The notes beneath the pieces are model-generated. The model saw nothing but the letters and a program-made list of their open reading frames with translations. It ran no database searches and was not told where the DNA came from. A stretch of 64,000 nt of DNA from Actinostola sp. cb2023 (Eukaryota > Cnidaria > Anthozoa > Actiniaria > Actinostolidae): positions 1 through 64,000 of the forward strand of contig JAUJYZ010000453.1 in assembly GCA_033675265.1 (NCBI GenBank), given 5' to 3'. A program made the position numbers and the translations under genes. Of the stretch, positions 37,482-47,934 are shown one piece after another. Every line of letters starts with the position of its first letter. Position 1 is the first letter of the stretch.

Positions 37482-38507
37482 GATCAATGCATTATATGAG
37501 AGGAACAATACATTATCCTAAAAGCTAATTAAGAAAAATACTCGTTAGATTTTGTTCCGCAGTTTCTTTAATGTAACTCCCTTCCTCTAGTTGGAGCTTA
37601 GCACCTTCGCAGTTTTAACTTACTTACTAATGATACAATCGATTTCTAGCTTTGTGCGGCAATACTTTCATAATCTCAAATAAATTATAACAAACTTTGA
37701 AAGACACGAGATTACTTCAAATTAAGGACTTTTAAGAAAAATGATATCATTTCTCTTGTTTTCAAATTAATTCTTTATAAAATATTGTAATTGTCCATTT
37801 GTGTAAGTGGGTTTTCTGTTATTCATTTTCTCATGTACATACTCATTCCAAGTAAATTGCTTACATTACAATATGAAACTTAGCAAGAGGAAAGCAGCAC
37901 TCAATATGATGAAGCGTGGAAAGTGGATAAAAAAGACATAGTTACAGAAATATTGCTAGTAAAAAAAGCTCCTCTGGGACAGCAACAAACTCAAAAAAAT
38001 AGGCAGTCAAGGACTGCATGTGGCTACTATAAATAAACAAAAACAGGTAGTCTATAACTACATGTAGGTACTGCGGTTTTGAAATATAGAATCAATGTGT
38101 AGTTGGATTGATTCCTCTGTTGAACTACATGTAGTATGTTTGAACTATCTGCTGGAACTTGTTCTTTGGTTCTATATAATGCTAATTTACTGAATCAGAA
38201 ATTAAAATACAAAGTTTAATTGAAAACAATTGTGACAGCGTACAAATAATTGAACAATAACAGTTGTTATTAACAATCGATATGAACAGCATTGATATAT
38301 CATTAGTAATTGAATATTAACATTAATTTAACAATGAATTGATAATGGCGTCATGATGACTCCGAAACGTCGCTCAGTAAATCATTTCCTTTCTTTGAGT
38401 TTTGCGATATTATGCTTCTCCAAAAAAAATTAAACTGAAGTGGTGTTTATTTATTTATTTGACTTCACCTAAATATATGAAAACTTTAAGTATAATAAAT
38501 AGAATAT

Positions 38508-39165
38508 CTAATTTGAAGATAAGTTTACACTCTAATATACTATGATTTTATGCTATTTTGCACCAGAAACTAGACACATCTCTCGTGTGTAAAGATCACC
38601 ACCCTCTGTTTGTGTATTGGGCTTCCTGTGTCTTATTTGATCGATCGGCAGTATATGGCCGTAAAATTCACTTCTAGAAATGAATCCTGTCCTTTTGATA
38701 TCTTGCATTTCTAAAACTGCTTTCAAAATAAAGATGAATATGCACTTCACTCCTGCGTGTCATTTATTTAGCGATTACAACGGCTTTCAGCGAGTTTTGG
38801 GACAAAGACTGAAAGAGAAACGAGAGCCGTGTTTGTTTGTGTCTCGCATATAAACATTAAATAAAGACATTATTTGTTCCTCGAAGAGAATTACTTGACC
38901 CTTTAAATCGGTTATAGATCTGGTAGTTTACATGGAGCCACTACACAGACAAGAGTCGATCGTCATGGACTGATGGAGCTATTTTAAAGGCCGAACAAAC
39001 ACAAACACAATCGATATAATTTCCGCTGGAAAATAATCTCAACAAACCGTCACTGAAAAACTTGAAAATATCTTTATGATCAAACACTTGTCACTTTGCA
39101 CGAGAGATTTGTCCGGTTTCTGGTGCAAAATAGAATAGTAGAGAGTGTAAACTTACCCTTCTAAA
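38508..39165. mobile_element. Inverted-repeat element, ~80-bp arms (right copy)
   Basis: Mirror of 7318-7975. Confidence 0.5.
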
Positions 39166-40678
39166 CAAAGCCGTGCAGCGAAAAGCACATGGAAATCCAA
39201 CACGACGTATTTTGAACGCTATCGAATCGATAAAATGTCGACAACCACGAGAAGAATGTATCCGAATCGATAAAATGTCGACAACCAGACGAATAAACCA
39301 TCGGGTACATCGTCGCGACATCGTGGCTGATTTTCGATCACCTGACTAGTTCCGAACACTATCCGAAGATTAGGGTTACTTACTTACTTACGGACGGACT
39401 TTCACACTCGATGACATAGTGGCTACTCTCTTCTAAGAAGAGGAGTAGCCACAAAAATCAAAAACAAATAGAGAGTTTGTCGTTCCTCTCCTACCAGGAG
39501 AGCAAGACAGCGGGTTCTTCCCAGAAGGCAGCACTACTTCAATCCGAAAGGGCAGCACCAGGAAACCTACCTGATTTGACAATAACTAAACTTGTAAAAA
39601 TATGGTTCAAACATTTTTGTAGCACTAAATTTGTTTTCTTTCTTTCTTTACATTTGAATCCATTGTTCACTTTTGTTCGTTGATGCAGAGAGTAAAACGA
39701 TTTTAAAAAACTGTTGTGTATTGTTATACTGACCGACTGCTTGCGATCACTGACCTTTAACCATTCGACTTCGGTTGCACGTGACAGAGTGAAATAGTAT
39801 GTGGCAAATGTGTTTTTTAAATTAAGTTTTTTAAATACAATTATGTTAATCACATAATTTGACAGGAAGATTTTATTGACGAACTTGGCCCTGTGGGGAA
39901 AATGTGGAAACGTCTGCCAAAGGACAGAAGAATGGTAAGCTTATAAGGATTTAACCTTAAGAATTTAGTTTACACCCATATGTAGAGATTAGGTATTTAT
40001 TACAAATGTAACAAAAATCCAGCAATGAGCGGCAAATCTCGATTGTAATGACAAATTAAACATGATGGGGCCTAGGTGATCTTCTTATCATGCCAAGGAT
40101 AAAGATAATGATTTCAATATTGGGAAATTGAGTTGATTATTCGCTTCGGGCTTCCATTTACAAAACAAAGATTTCAGTGTTCAAAACAGAATAAATTCAC
40201 TACTCGAATTCTGATTGGATTATTCAACAACTGGTCCTCCTTATATAGACAAGCTCCACATGAAGACCAGTATGAAGTTTACGTAATTGGCACGTGCAAA
40301 CAAGATGGCAGAAAGCAGACAGCCTTGTTGGAAAAGTAAGCTGTTTGAAACTAAAATAACCTCTTTTTATCACAGTTTATGTGTCTTTACGGTTTTAAAT
40401 ATGGATGAAAATCTATATTGTTTAGAAAGGAATTGTGTTGTTTTGCTCGCCATTCATGTCACGTTTGTGAGAACAATATATTTTCTATTTAACTTATATA
40501 AAACTTACTTCATTTTATTACGATTTTATTAGAATATAATCGGCCAGCCTGTATTGCCGAGACGAATCAATTGTATTATTTATTATATTTAAATTTGTAT
40601 TTCGCTTTTTGTTTTGCTTCTTTTGATATTTGCTGTGTTAAATAAGATATGTAATTTTATCTTATTATAATAAAGACC

Positions 40679-40679
<1 letters not shown>

Positions 40680-40728
<49 letters not shown>
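40680..40728 (+). repeat. (TTGA)n retroposon 3' tail (right copy)
   Basis: AATAAAGACCAT precedes the TGAT array, as at a polyadenylated retroposon end. Mirror of 5753-5800. Confidence 0.6.
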
Positions 40729-40792
40729 GTTAGAAAGGTGACAACTATCGATTTCACTATGCTGAGTAAACAAAAACTGGTAGAAAAAGTAT

Positions 40793-41199
40793 TTGCGGTT
40801 TCGGTTGACAGGGCCAATGACAAGGGTGTCCCTTCAGCGATTCGATTCCGATTCGGAAGAATATGTTGATGTCGATATTACCGACACAAGGGACAGAGAC
40901 AAAGTAAAGGTAAAAATTATTGAGCCGTTCTTTGTGACCAAGAACCCTCCAGTGAATCCAGTGCACAATGATTCGAATAGTGAACATGCAGTGGAAAATC
41001 TTCTGCACAATCTTCAAGATCAAAGGAATGCCTTAGAATACAGACTAAGTGTTCCAATGGTGACTTTGTCATCCCTGAAAGAAAACCCCAGGTACAGGGA
41101 AGCAGCTGGAACAATATAGCGTTTACATGTAGCAATTGCCATTATCGAGGTCATCGTGTTACAGTCTGTCAACAGTCTCCGTGCCAAGGATTTTTCTAA
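40793..41199 (+). pseudogene. CCHC zinc-knuckle protein fragment (right copy)
   Basis: Same protein as 5277-5684, but one T is missing (GACTTTGTC here, GACTTTTGTC in the left copy). The frame therefore leaves the zinc knuckle after SVPMVT and stops at 41119. The knuckle itself is still encoded in the neighbouring frame up to the shared TAA at 41197-41199. Confidence 0.45.
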
Positions 41200-41439
41200 T
41201 GTGGTGTGTCTGCTCTACACAAAGAATATAGAGCACAAGTGATGGAGGTGGGTATTTTAAGAATAAGAGCTACAGGAACTAATAAACAGATTTCATAAAG
41301 ATTGTGACCTACAGTACTTAAAGGTGAACGTGTGAAGTATGTCAGTGATTTATCATTACTTCCGATAATTATTTCTCGACTTTAAGGTAGGACAATGAAA
41401 CTTTGCAAACAGGTTACGTATCATAATACCTATCATATA

Positions 41440-41480
41440 AAAAGATGTTAATAAAGTTTTATTATTTTATTATTTATTAT
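41440..41480 (+). repeat. (ATT)n retroposon-like tail (right copy)
   Basis: TTAATAAAGTTTTATTATTT followed by TATTATTTATTATT resembles a retroposon 3' end inserted just upstream of the piggyBac remnant. The left copy lies at about 4996-5036. Confidence 0.45.
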
Positions 41481-41639
41481 TGGAGGACCACAGGGTCATC
41501 AGTTTACACAAACTGTCACGTGCTACCCTCGATAAATAAATTCTATTCATCATTGTTAAGAAATCCTTGACAGAACAGGCTGGTCTTCAGGTGGTGAAAC
41601 AGTGAACAGGAGACAGAAAGATCGTAGTATCATTGAAGT

Positions 41640-42068
41640 AATCCTGTTGTAAAACTTTACAACAAGAACATGGGAGGGGTCGATCTCAGTGACCAGCTTT
41701 GTGGTTACTATTGTATTGCTAGTCGTGCCCAGATATGGAGCGATATTTACTGTAGTTCTTTGTGGATGTCTCCATTGTTAATGCTCATATACTGCAAACC
41801 ATTTTCCACAAACCATCGTAATACAGAGCAGTTAGGCTTCAGATTAGATCTTGTTCAACGACTGTTTGGAGACTTCTCTTCAAGAAAGCACACTATCACA
41901 GAGGCAAAAATTCAAGAAGGGCACTGGCCAGTTTCAACGTCCAGAGGACGATGCAAGTGCTGCTTAAAGAAAAAGGACAAAACCTTTGGCCGAATGGGAT
42001 GTGAAATGTGTGGAAAACGCATTTGTTTGGCCTGTTTCAAGGATCATTGCTTCGATGACCTTGCATGA
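41640..42068 (+). pseudogene. piggyBac-like transposase C-terminus with intact Cys-rich domain (right copy)
   Basis: NPVVKLYNKNMGGVDLSDQL opens the fragment. The tail of the DDE domain follows, and then a full zinc-binding C-terminal domain: CKCC, CEMCGKRICLACFKDHC and a terminal FDDLA. In piggyBac transposases this domain binds the element ends. A TGA three codons before NPVV and further shifts upstream separate it from the rest of the catalytic domain, so only about 140 residues survive. This copy is the better template; the left copy is frameshifted. Confidence 0.8.
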
Positions 42069-42475
42069 ATATTTACATGATAATTGTGTAAGCACGTGAA
42101 ATTCAAAACTGCAAAGTACCACAGCAAATTTCAAATATCAGGATAGTAGTACAACAATGTACACAATTTGTCATTGTTAAACTTTATGATAAATTGACAC
42201 AAGTTGACATATTTGTAGCCTCCTCCGCAGGCGTCTCGTAAGGCTCGTTTTTCAAGCTGCGATTTTCAAAGTGTAAGGACATTTCACTTCACCTTTGGGA
42301 CGCCCCACTTCACCCCAGGTACCCTTGGGATATATTGTCATACACGATTTTGTTGGGGGTACTCTCGGGCTCTATACGTACTTGTCTTTGCAACTAGGCA
42401 GGAAAACCTCCTTCGAGTTTACCTTCAAAGACGTATTTCAAAAGTAGAATTCCAGTATGTAGCACGGAGTACAAA

Positions 42476-42990
42476 AACATATTTTAATATCGAAATTGAA
42501 GAAAAGGTTTTCGAAATACACAACATGAAAGTCGAATTTGAAAAGCTACGGCTACAACCGCCATACAAGAAAAAAACACTGTCTAGATGTCTGGCAGCCG
42601 GACAGGGTTTTGAAAATACTACATGTCCGGAAGTCGATGTTTATGTATTAAGTTAACCGATTCAAACTATCCTAGCTTTGTCGGGGCTTCGATCGAATAC
42701 CTTGTGACAAGCCGGCCGTGGATTTGAATTTCGAATCGGTACTGACCTTCGATGACCTCAGTTTTAATATCGGTGAATCAACACAACACGTATGAGGTGT
42801 GATATCCGTCAAAAATCATTATCGATTTATGCAATTATGTCATGCCATTGTGGATTTTCAAATTCGCATTATGCTATCGTGATTTGACATTCACAACTTC
42901 AATTGTGGAATACGTCTTATGCGGTATGGCACTCAGAAACCCTTTTTGGGAAAAGCAGAGAGTTTCCTGCCAACTCGATTGAAAGTAAAG
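42476..42990. other. Unique flank, no gene seen
   Basis: First sequence outside the right arm. It shares nothing with 1-4000, the flank of the left arm. No domain was recognised. Confidence 0.5.
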
Positions 42991-43660
42991 ATGGCTGAAA
43001 ACTACAGTCGTGCAATGTCTTTGCTCGAGGAAGCTACTACTCTCCTTTCCGATATAACCGGGAGTAGTACCGGAAGTAGTCCTCAAACTTCGGCAACGAC
43101 AGTGAGTAGTTCAACAAATACATGTACTAGCAATACTTCCACGTCTTCCAGTAGTACTTCAATGGAATTACCTCGACAGTCGAACAACGTGCAAAGCAGT
43201 ACCGAAACCACCATGCGACAACGTGCATTGGGAAACATATCCAGCCCAGAGGACATTCACTAGAGTACCTGGTTCCTTGAGTAGGAAAGGAAAATGCCCA
43301 GCAACAGCCAAGTACAGACTCGAAACGTGGACTCACGAGTTTTTTGGCTTGGCGAGTTGTAACCAGAGAGTCGTACCTGAGAGAGCACTGAAGATAAAAC
43401 TGCAAATGGCTGGTCTTGGGCGAAAAAACATTTGTTTTGACTGGAAAACAAATGCTTTTGAATTTAAGAAAAAGTTGGAAGAATTGTTTCCAAAGCTATC
43501 TCAGGGCGGTAGAGTTTTCGATAATAAAAATGTTCCTCGGAAAATAAGTATTTGTGTGATCTTTTGGGTGTGAATTCGGCACAAATACTACAAGTATTTT
43601 TGGTACCGATCGAGGATGCATATGGCACATAGTTGGGAAATTGTGTCGAGTAAAACGATC
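42991..43660 (+). pseudogene. N-terminal fragment of a G2E3/HECT-associated uncharacterised invertebrate family
   Basis: ATG at 42991 in good context (AAAGATGG) gives MAENYSRAMSLLEEATTLLS, a Ser/Thr-rich linker and TMRQRALGNI, then a TAG at 43261. The next frame (+1) carries on with TWTHEFFGLA, MAGLGRKNICFDWKTNA, FPKLSQGG. A second shift near 43545 leads to YLCDLLGVNSAQILQVFLVP before the stop at 43618-43620. From memory, the order WTHEFFxLA, AGLGxKxIxF and FPKLxxGG matches an N-terminal module found in invertebrate proteins, some with a HECT-type E3 domain. No HECT domain follows. Two frameshifts make it a pseudogene or an error-containing exon. Confidence 0.45.
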
Positions 43661-44239
43661 TAAAAAGCATCAGGCCCGGTCAATAAATCCAAGATACAAA
43701 ATGGTCCTCAGCCACGTATATTGACCATGTATGCAATCTACCGAGTCGTGACCGCGTCCCGTCTGCGTAACGGAAAACAACACACAACGTCAGTGCTAGT
43801 CAAACGAAATTTAATCGTGATTTTAACTCGAATGAAACCCTCAGTCCGATTAAACGAATTTTGGTTGCAGTCTCTGGTCCACTAAGTCTTCATTTGGAAG
43901 TATTTTTCAGTTTCAATTCACAATTGTAGATTGATCATGACAGTTTACCTTATAACTTCAGGTCGTAATGTACCTGCACCATCGTTATCGATAGTGTAAA
44001 ACCATCTTCCCAAAGATTCCAACCAGCATTTAGAAATTACCATACAGGTATTTTTTTTTAATGTTTAAAACGGATAAAACGGCACAAAACTACTATTTAA
44101 GTTCAAGAGGTTTTACTGCCACGTGCAACAACCAAAAAGAACTGAAGCCAAAAAAATACACTACAGTGTCATGAAAATGAATCGATCCCACTGACAATAT
44201 GTACCACATGCAAGCCGCAAGTTACAGTTGCACTAACAG
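43661..44239. other. No gene seen
   Basis: No recognisable domain, repeat unit or RNA between the G2E3-like fragment and the reverse transcriptase remnants. Confidence 0.4.
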
Positions 44240-44470
44240 ACTAGATATTTCTGCAGTTGTGAGTTGAGTACACTCTAAAAGATCTTGATCCAAGTTCAGT
44301 CTAATCTTACCCACAGTTATAGCAACACCAGTCGGTATTGAAGTGAAGAGAGAAACAACATCAAATGAAACCAACTCTTTATCAGGAAGTAACTTGATGG
44401 TAGTTGCAAGTTCTTTCCAGTCTTTGTTAGCGTTCTGTTTGAACTCTACAGAATTCCAGTGCCATGGTAA
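44240..44470 (-). pseudogene. Penelope-like reverse transcriptase, N-terminal half
   Basis: The minus strand reads HWNSVEFKQNANKDWKEL, then ELVSFDVVSLFTSIPTGVAI, then IRLNLDQDLLECTQLTTAEI. SFDVVSLFTxxP is the first catalytic-aspartate motif of Penelope-like reverse transcriptases, followed by their RL..D..L..CT.L...EI helix. It ends where the family continues towards YRQIxGTAMGSPVS, a segment found 10 bp beyond this fragment's 5' end on the opposite strand. Confidence 0.75.
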
Positions 44471-44477
44471 ATTCTAG

Positions 44478-44680
44478 AGACAGATCTATGGAACAGCTAT
44501 GGGCTCCCCAGTGTCAGTTGTCGCATCGAACTTGGTGATGGAAGATCTAGAGAGTAGGGCAATAGCAACATATCCCAGCCCTCCTAGAGTGTTCAAGAGA
44601 TATGTCGATGACACAGTTTGTGTCATCAAAAGTGACGAAATTGATGCATTTCATAACCATCTTAAGGTGGCCCAATCCTA
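44478..44680 (+). pseudogene. Penelope-like reverse transcriptase, catalytic half
   Basis: RQIYGTAMGSPVSVVASNLV, MEDLESRAIATYP and FKRYVDDTVCVIKSDEID contain the GTAMGSPVS and catalytic YVDD motifs of Penelope-like elements. Similarity fades after HNHL at about 44665. Together with the minus-strand fragment it would make one continuous domain with only a few residues lost, so the 5' half has been inverted. The GIY-YIG endonuclease is absent. Confidence 0.75.
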
Positions 44681-45833
44681 TTTCGTTGAACGATGGGTCT
44701 CATTTCAAATCGATGATTTGAGCAGCAAAACGTTAACCGATTTCGGATATTTTTCATCCTGATAATCAGGTATTCGTAAATGTTATCAAAAGCACAATTT
44801 TATTGTAATAACGACAACATTTGTTGAGTTACAATTGATATTGAAACACTCCAAACTCCACTATGGATTTTTTTTTAATTACCTCAAACAAGTGTACAAG
44901 TGTGAAGGATTACTGGTGCCAAGTTTCAAGAAAATCCATATCTTGGAAAATGCTGCACAAGCGACTGCTAAATTTTAGTACAAAATACTATACTCGCACA
45001 CATTGTCAGCGCTTCCGTACAAATTTTAAAATAAAACTGAATTTGAAACTATCACCTGAAAGCTTCATATCACTCGCAACTGTAGGGAAAAGTTCACGCA
45101 AATCGGAAGCATGCAACAAACTTTATCGATGAGCAAAGTGCAAGAGGTTTATGTTGTGTATTATATGAAAATCCAAAATATTGTATTGTGCATATAAAAA
45201 CATTTCTGTCAATTTTTTTTGATATGATATAGAGCAACATATTTAAAAACACTTCACCAAGTTTCAGCGTGTTCTTTACATACAGTTTGGAGAACTTTGG
45301 CAGCAAACACAGCCACTTCAAGTCTTCCGTATTCGAAACTGCTTTGAAAACCTCTATCATTTTCAATGATAATGTCACTATGGCAGTTTGCGTGCCCGCT
45401 AGGTCCCTAGAGAGTCGCATTTTTTTATGCACATTTGGTGCATTCTGATTGGTTAATATCCCATGAAACAATAGGGAAGTGTTTTAAGTCGTTTCCAGCC
45501 TTGTAGAGGAGGGGGGACAACAATACATTCAAGGTGATTTTGTCGGCGCTCAGGAATAACGTGACATTTGAGACCGGCCGTGCTTGGGAGCGAAAGGGTT
45601 AATTGCCAAAAATAAGAACGCAATTTTTAATAGAGACTGTGGCAGAACCATTCCTAATAATTATTTTCCTCTTTTACGGCATTAGTGTGAATTATTAGAA
45701 TTAGCGCGCGCTATCAAAGAGTTCAACGGTAAAAGAATGCTATCACTTTACTGTGCGCATGCATAGCAACGCGTTTGTCATTTGTCAGTGTTTCCTACGC
45801 TAACTGAAAGTTCGTTAGAATTGCCTTCATTCC
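44681..45833. other. No gene seen
   Basis: AT-rich, with decayed repeat-like phrases such as AAGTTTCAAGAAAATCCATA. Open frames of 89 and 125 codons show no recognised domain. Confidence 0.4.
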
Positions 45834-45862
45834 CTGATGATGGGCCATGGGCCCGAAAGCTC
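45834..45862 (+). ncRNA. Hammerhead-like core (Penelope-type)
   Basis: CTGATGA (45834-45840) is followed by a perfect 5-bp stem, GGGCC-ATG-GGCCC (42-46 with 50-54 of the same hundred), and directly by GAAA (45855-45858), then GCTC. This is the CUGANGA / stem II / GAAA order of a type I hammerhead with the very short stem III known from Penelope-like elements. Stem I is weak: TCC before the core pairs with GGA after it, and one unpaired base precedes stem II. A Penelope reverse transcriptase remnant lies 1.1 kb upstream. Confidence 0.35.
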
Positions 45863-45909
45863 GGATATATTAAATCCTTTACGTAGAAGAAACATATCTT
45901 TATTATAAC

Positions 45910-45949
45910 ATGTTGTTGTACGTAGTGTTGCACCTACGTACAACAACAT
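45910..45949. repeat. 16-bp perfect hairpin
   Basis: ATGTTGTTGTACGTAG and CTACGTACAACAACAT are exact complements around an 8-nt loop. Confidence 0.9.
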
Positions 45950-46115
45950 ATTGAATAATAATATAATGCTACTTGGCTGATAGATAATATTTACAAAATG
46001 AATGTTGGTACTGTATGTATACATAGACCGTTACAATATTATCATATATACAGCCGGTTTTATACAGTCGAAACCATACAGTCTGATGAAGTACGCGTCG
46101 TGCTTCTCTTGACAC

Positions 46116-46350
46116 TTCTCTCGTGTTCTGATCAGTCCCAGCGTGCTATAAATCTGCACATAGCACGCGCGCAAGTTTTCTATTTCTTTTAAAAAATACA
46201 ATTATGATTTTAAGGCAAGTTTTCAATTTTGTTCGTTACAAAATAGTTTGAATATCTGCGCGCGCGTGCTGTGTGCTCTCATAAAGCACGCGCAAACGCA
46301 TCCTTTGGCCAATCAGAGCGCGCGTTATATCATTGTTATTTTATAAGATG
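46116..46350 (-). mobile_element. Dispersed GC-rich MITE-like repeat
   Basis: Inverted relative to the copy at 21134-21345. GTTCTGATCAGTCCC, ATAAATCTGCACATAGCACG, AATTATGATTTTAAGG, GCGCGCGTGCTGTG and GGCCAATCAGAGCGCGCG appear in order, ending at TATTTTATAA. Confidence 0.6.
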
Positions 46351-46374
46351 AAATAAAGAAAAGTTGATGTTATT

Positions 46375-47808
46375 TCAAGTGTCAATGTGTCCACCATTTC
46401 TTATAGCCTGTTGGATGTTCTGAGTAATCAGTCGGTTCAAGGGCTGATCATAGCTTCTTGCGAAGTCTTTGCGACTACAGGGTGATGTTGGAACCCAACT
46501 GATGGCTGTTGGTTTGTTCTTGATGAAGACGGAGACTTTATGTGCTGATCGTGGAACGCCCACTTTGACGAATCGGTCGTAAGTTTGCATAAGTTCTTCA
46601 GCACAATTTTCAAACTCTGGCTTTAGAATGGAGTGGAGTGCTCGTGTTGCAAATTTCTTGAAGGCTTGGTAAGTAACCATAGTTCCTGGAAATTTAAGAG
46701 TAGGTTGTCGTCTTGGAGATTCTGTTGACTTTTCGATGATTGTCTTCAAGAATTCTGTGAACATGTCCTTCTGTGAGTGAAGATACTCCACGTACACCAT
46801 TGATTTCTTGTAAATGTCTTCTGTAATTAGCTCAGGTGGATTGTTGACGGATTGTTCATTAAGAAGGCCAGAGATATGATATATCAAGGTGTTGAGTGAT
46901 ACTGCCACTCTTGCCACTAAATCTGATGCTTTAGATTTTGGCGGGACTTCTCCATTTTGTATGCCTGTATTCACTTCATTCACATGGTCGGTCAACAATC
47001 TTCTGTGCAATATTGCGGCCTGTTCGTCGAGAGTGCATGTCCTTGTGAGGTCAGTGTGACTCTCGTCAATTGCATTGAAAACACGATTGAAATCTTTCAG
47101 TGGCATATTTCTGAAATACTGAATGCTCTCTTCTTGTTGTTGTGGCGTGGGTTTTAATGCCATAGGGACAGTCACATGGAAACGATCAAGGAGTTCATGT
47201 CCCTTGTCCATTCGGTAAATAATGGTAGCAGCATTTTGGATCTGTGTTGCCCCGAGGATGGAGAAAGGCGTGTTGGCGTTGATTGATCTTGTGTTCCCCA
47301 TTGCAAAATGGTATGAGGATGCTTCGCCACTCCAAAGCTTGCACAACAGCTGCACATCTCCAGTGGCATTGTCGTCATCATTTATTAGAAGCTTGTTCAA
47401 AATGTCAAAAACTTCAGGAGAAGCCATGTCTCCCTTTTCTTGTTTGGACAATGTCTTGATGAGTCCTGAAGATGTAGTGGAGCTTATGAGTGTTTCAGGA
47501 GAAATGCAGTGCATGTGGCTGAGAGCATCAAGATTGGATTCGATCGCAGGTGACTTTCCTGTGCCAGGATGTCCAACTAATATGGTGTACATATTAAGTG
47601 GCTGAAGGTGGTCTCCCAGTCGAAGATGCACAAGTTTCGTTGATAGAAGATACGATGTCGATGTAAGGAGCGAAGGAATGAAGCAACCGACAGAACTTCC
47701 CATTGACTTTGCTTTCTGGTCGATGAAACCAAATACTTCATTGAGAAATAATTTGTAATAATCAAAGGGCATACTAGCAACCCTTCGATGAAATGAGGCC
47801 CAAGTCAT
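46375..47808 (-). CDS. DUF3987-like P-loop ATPase
   Basis: The longest believable coding region here, with no internal stop. From the ATG at 47808 it encodes 477 residues. The open frame runs on to 48012, but that part translates a CCCTGAC repeat. An acceptor-like TTACACGTATCTCCAG just upstream of ACAAAATG suggests this is an exon. Residues 79-86 are a Walker A motif (GHPGTGKS, then PAIESNLDALS). VFDILNKLL follows at a Walker-B-like position, then LWSGEAS, NTPFSILGATQ and LLDRFHVTVP. This order matches the DUF3987 family, helicase/primase-like P-loop proteins mostly known from phages and integrated elements. The C-terminal third is not recognised. Cellular role unknown; a mobile-element origin is plausible. 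Confidence 0.65.
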   Translation of the reverse strand: MTWASFHRRVASMPFDYYKLFLNEVFGFIDQKAKSMGSSVGCFIPSLLTSTSYLLSTKLVHLRLGDHLQPLNMYTILVGHPGTGKSPAIESNLDALSHMHCISPETLISSTTSSGLIKTLSKQEKGDMASPEVFDILNKLLINDDDNATGDVQLLCKLWSGEASSYHFAMGNTRSINANTPFSILGATQIQNAATIIYRMDKGHELLDRFHVTVPMALKPTPQQQEESIQYFRNMPLKDFNRVFNAIDESHTDLTRTCTLDEQAAILHRRLLTDHVNEVNTGIQNGEVPPKSKASDLVARVAVSLNTLIYHISGLLNEQSVNNPPELITEDIYKKSMVYVEYLHSQKDMFTEFLKTIIEKSTESPRRQPTLKFPGTMVTYQAFKKFATRALHSILKPEFENCAEELMQTYDRFVKVGVPRSAHKVSVFIKNKPTAISWVPTSPCSRKDFARSYDQPLNRLITQNIQQAIRNGGHIDT

Positions 47809-47934
47809 TTTGTCTGGAGATACGTGTAAGCGGATTCGACATGTTGTTACCATGAAGGACAGCATGAACTGATGAGGATAATGATAGATGTGAATAATAA
47901 AAACGTGCAAACTGTCAATCACGATGAATGGAAC

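Larger units (their letters stand above)
23255..42475 (-). repeat. Right arm of giant palindrome (~19.2 kb)
   Basis: Reverse complement of 4001-23228, ending at GGAGTACAAA (42466-42475). It carries a second copy of every left-arm feature on the opposite strand. It keeps the piggyBac zinc-binding C-terminus in frame where the left arm has lost one A. It has private indels in the hAT pseudogene and in the CCHC frame. Confidence 0.95.

Noticed and set aside
44863..45471. 89- and 125-codon frames downstream of the Penelope remnant
   Set aside because: Opposite, overlapping, AT-rich frames without motifs; more likely decayed repeats.
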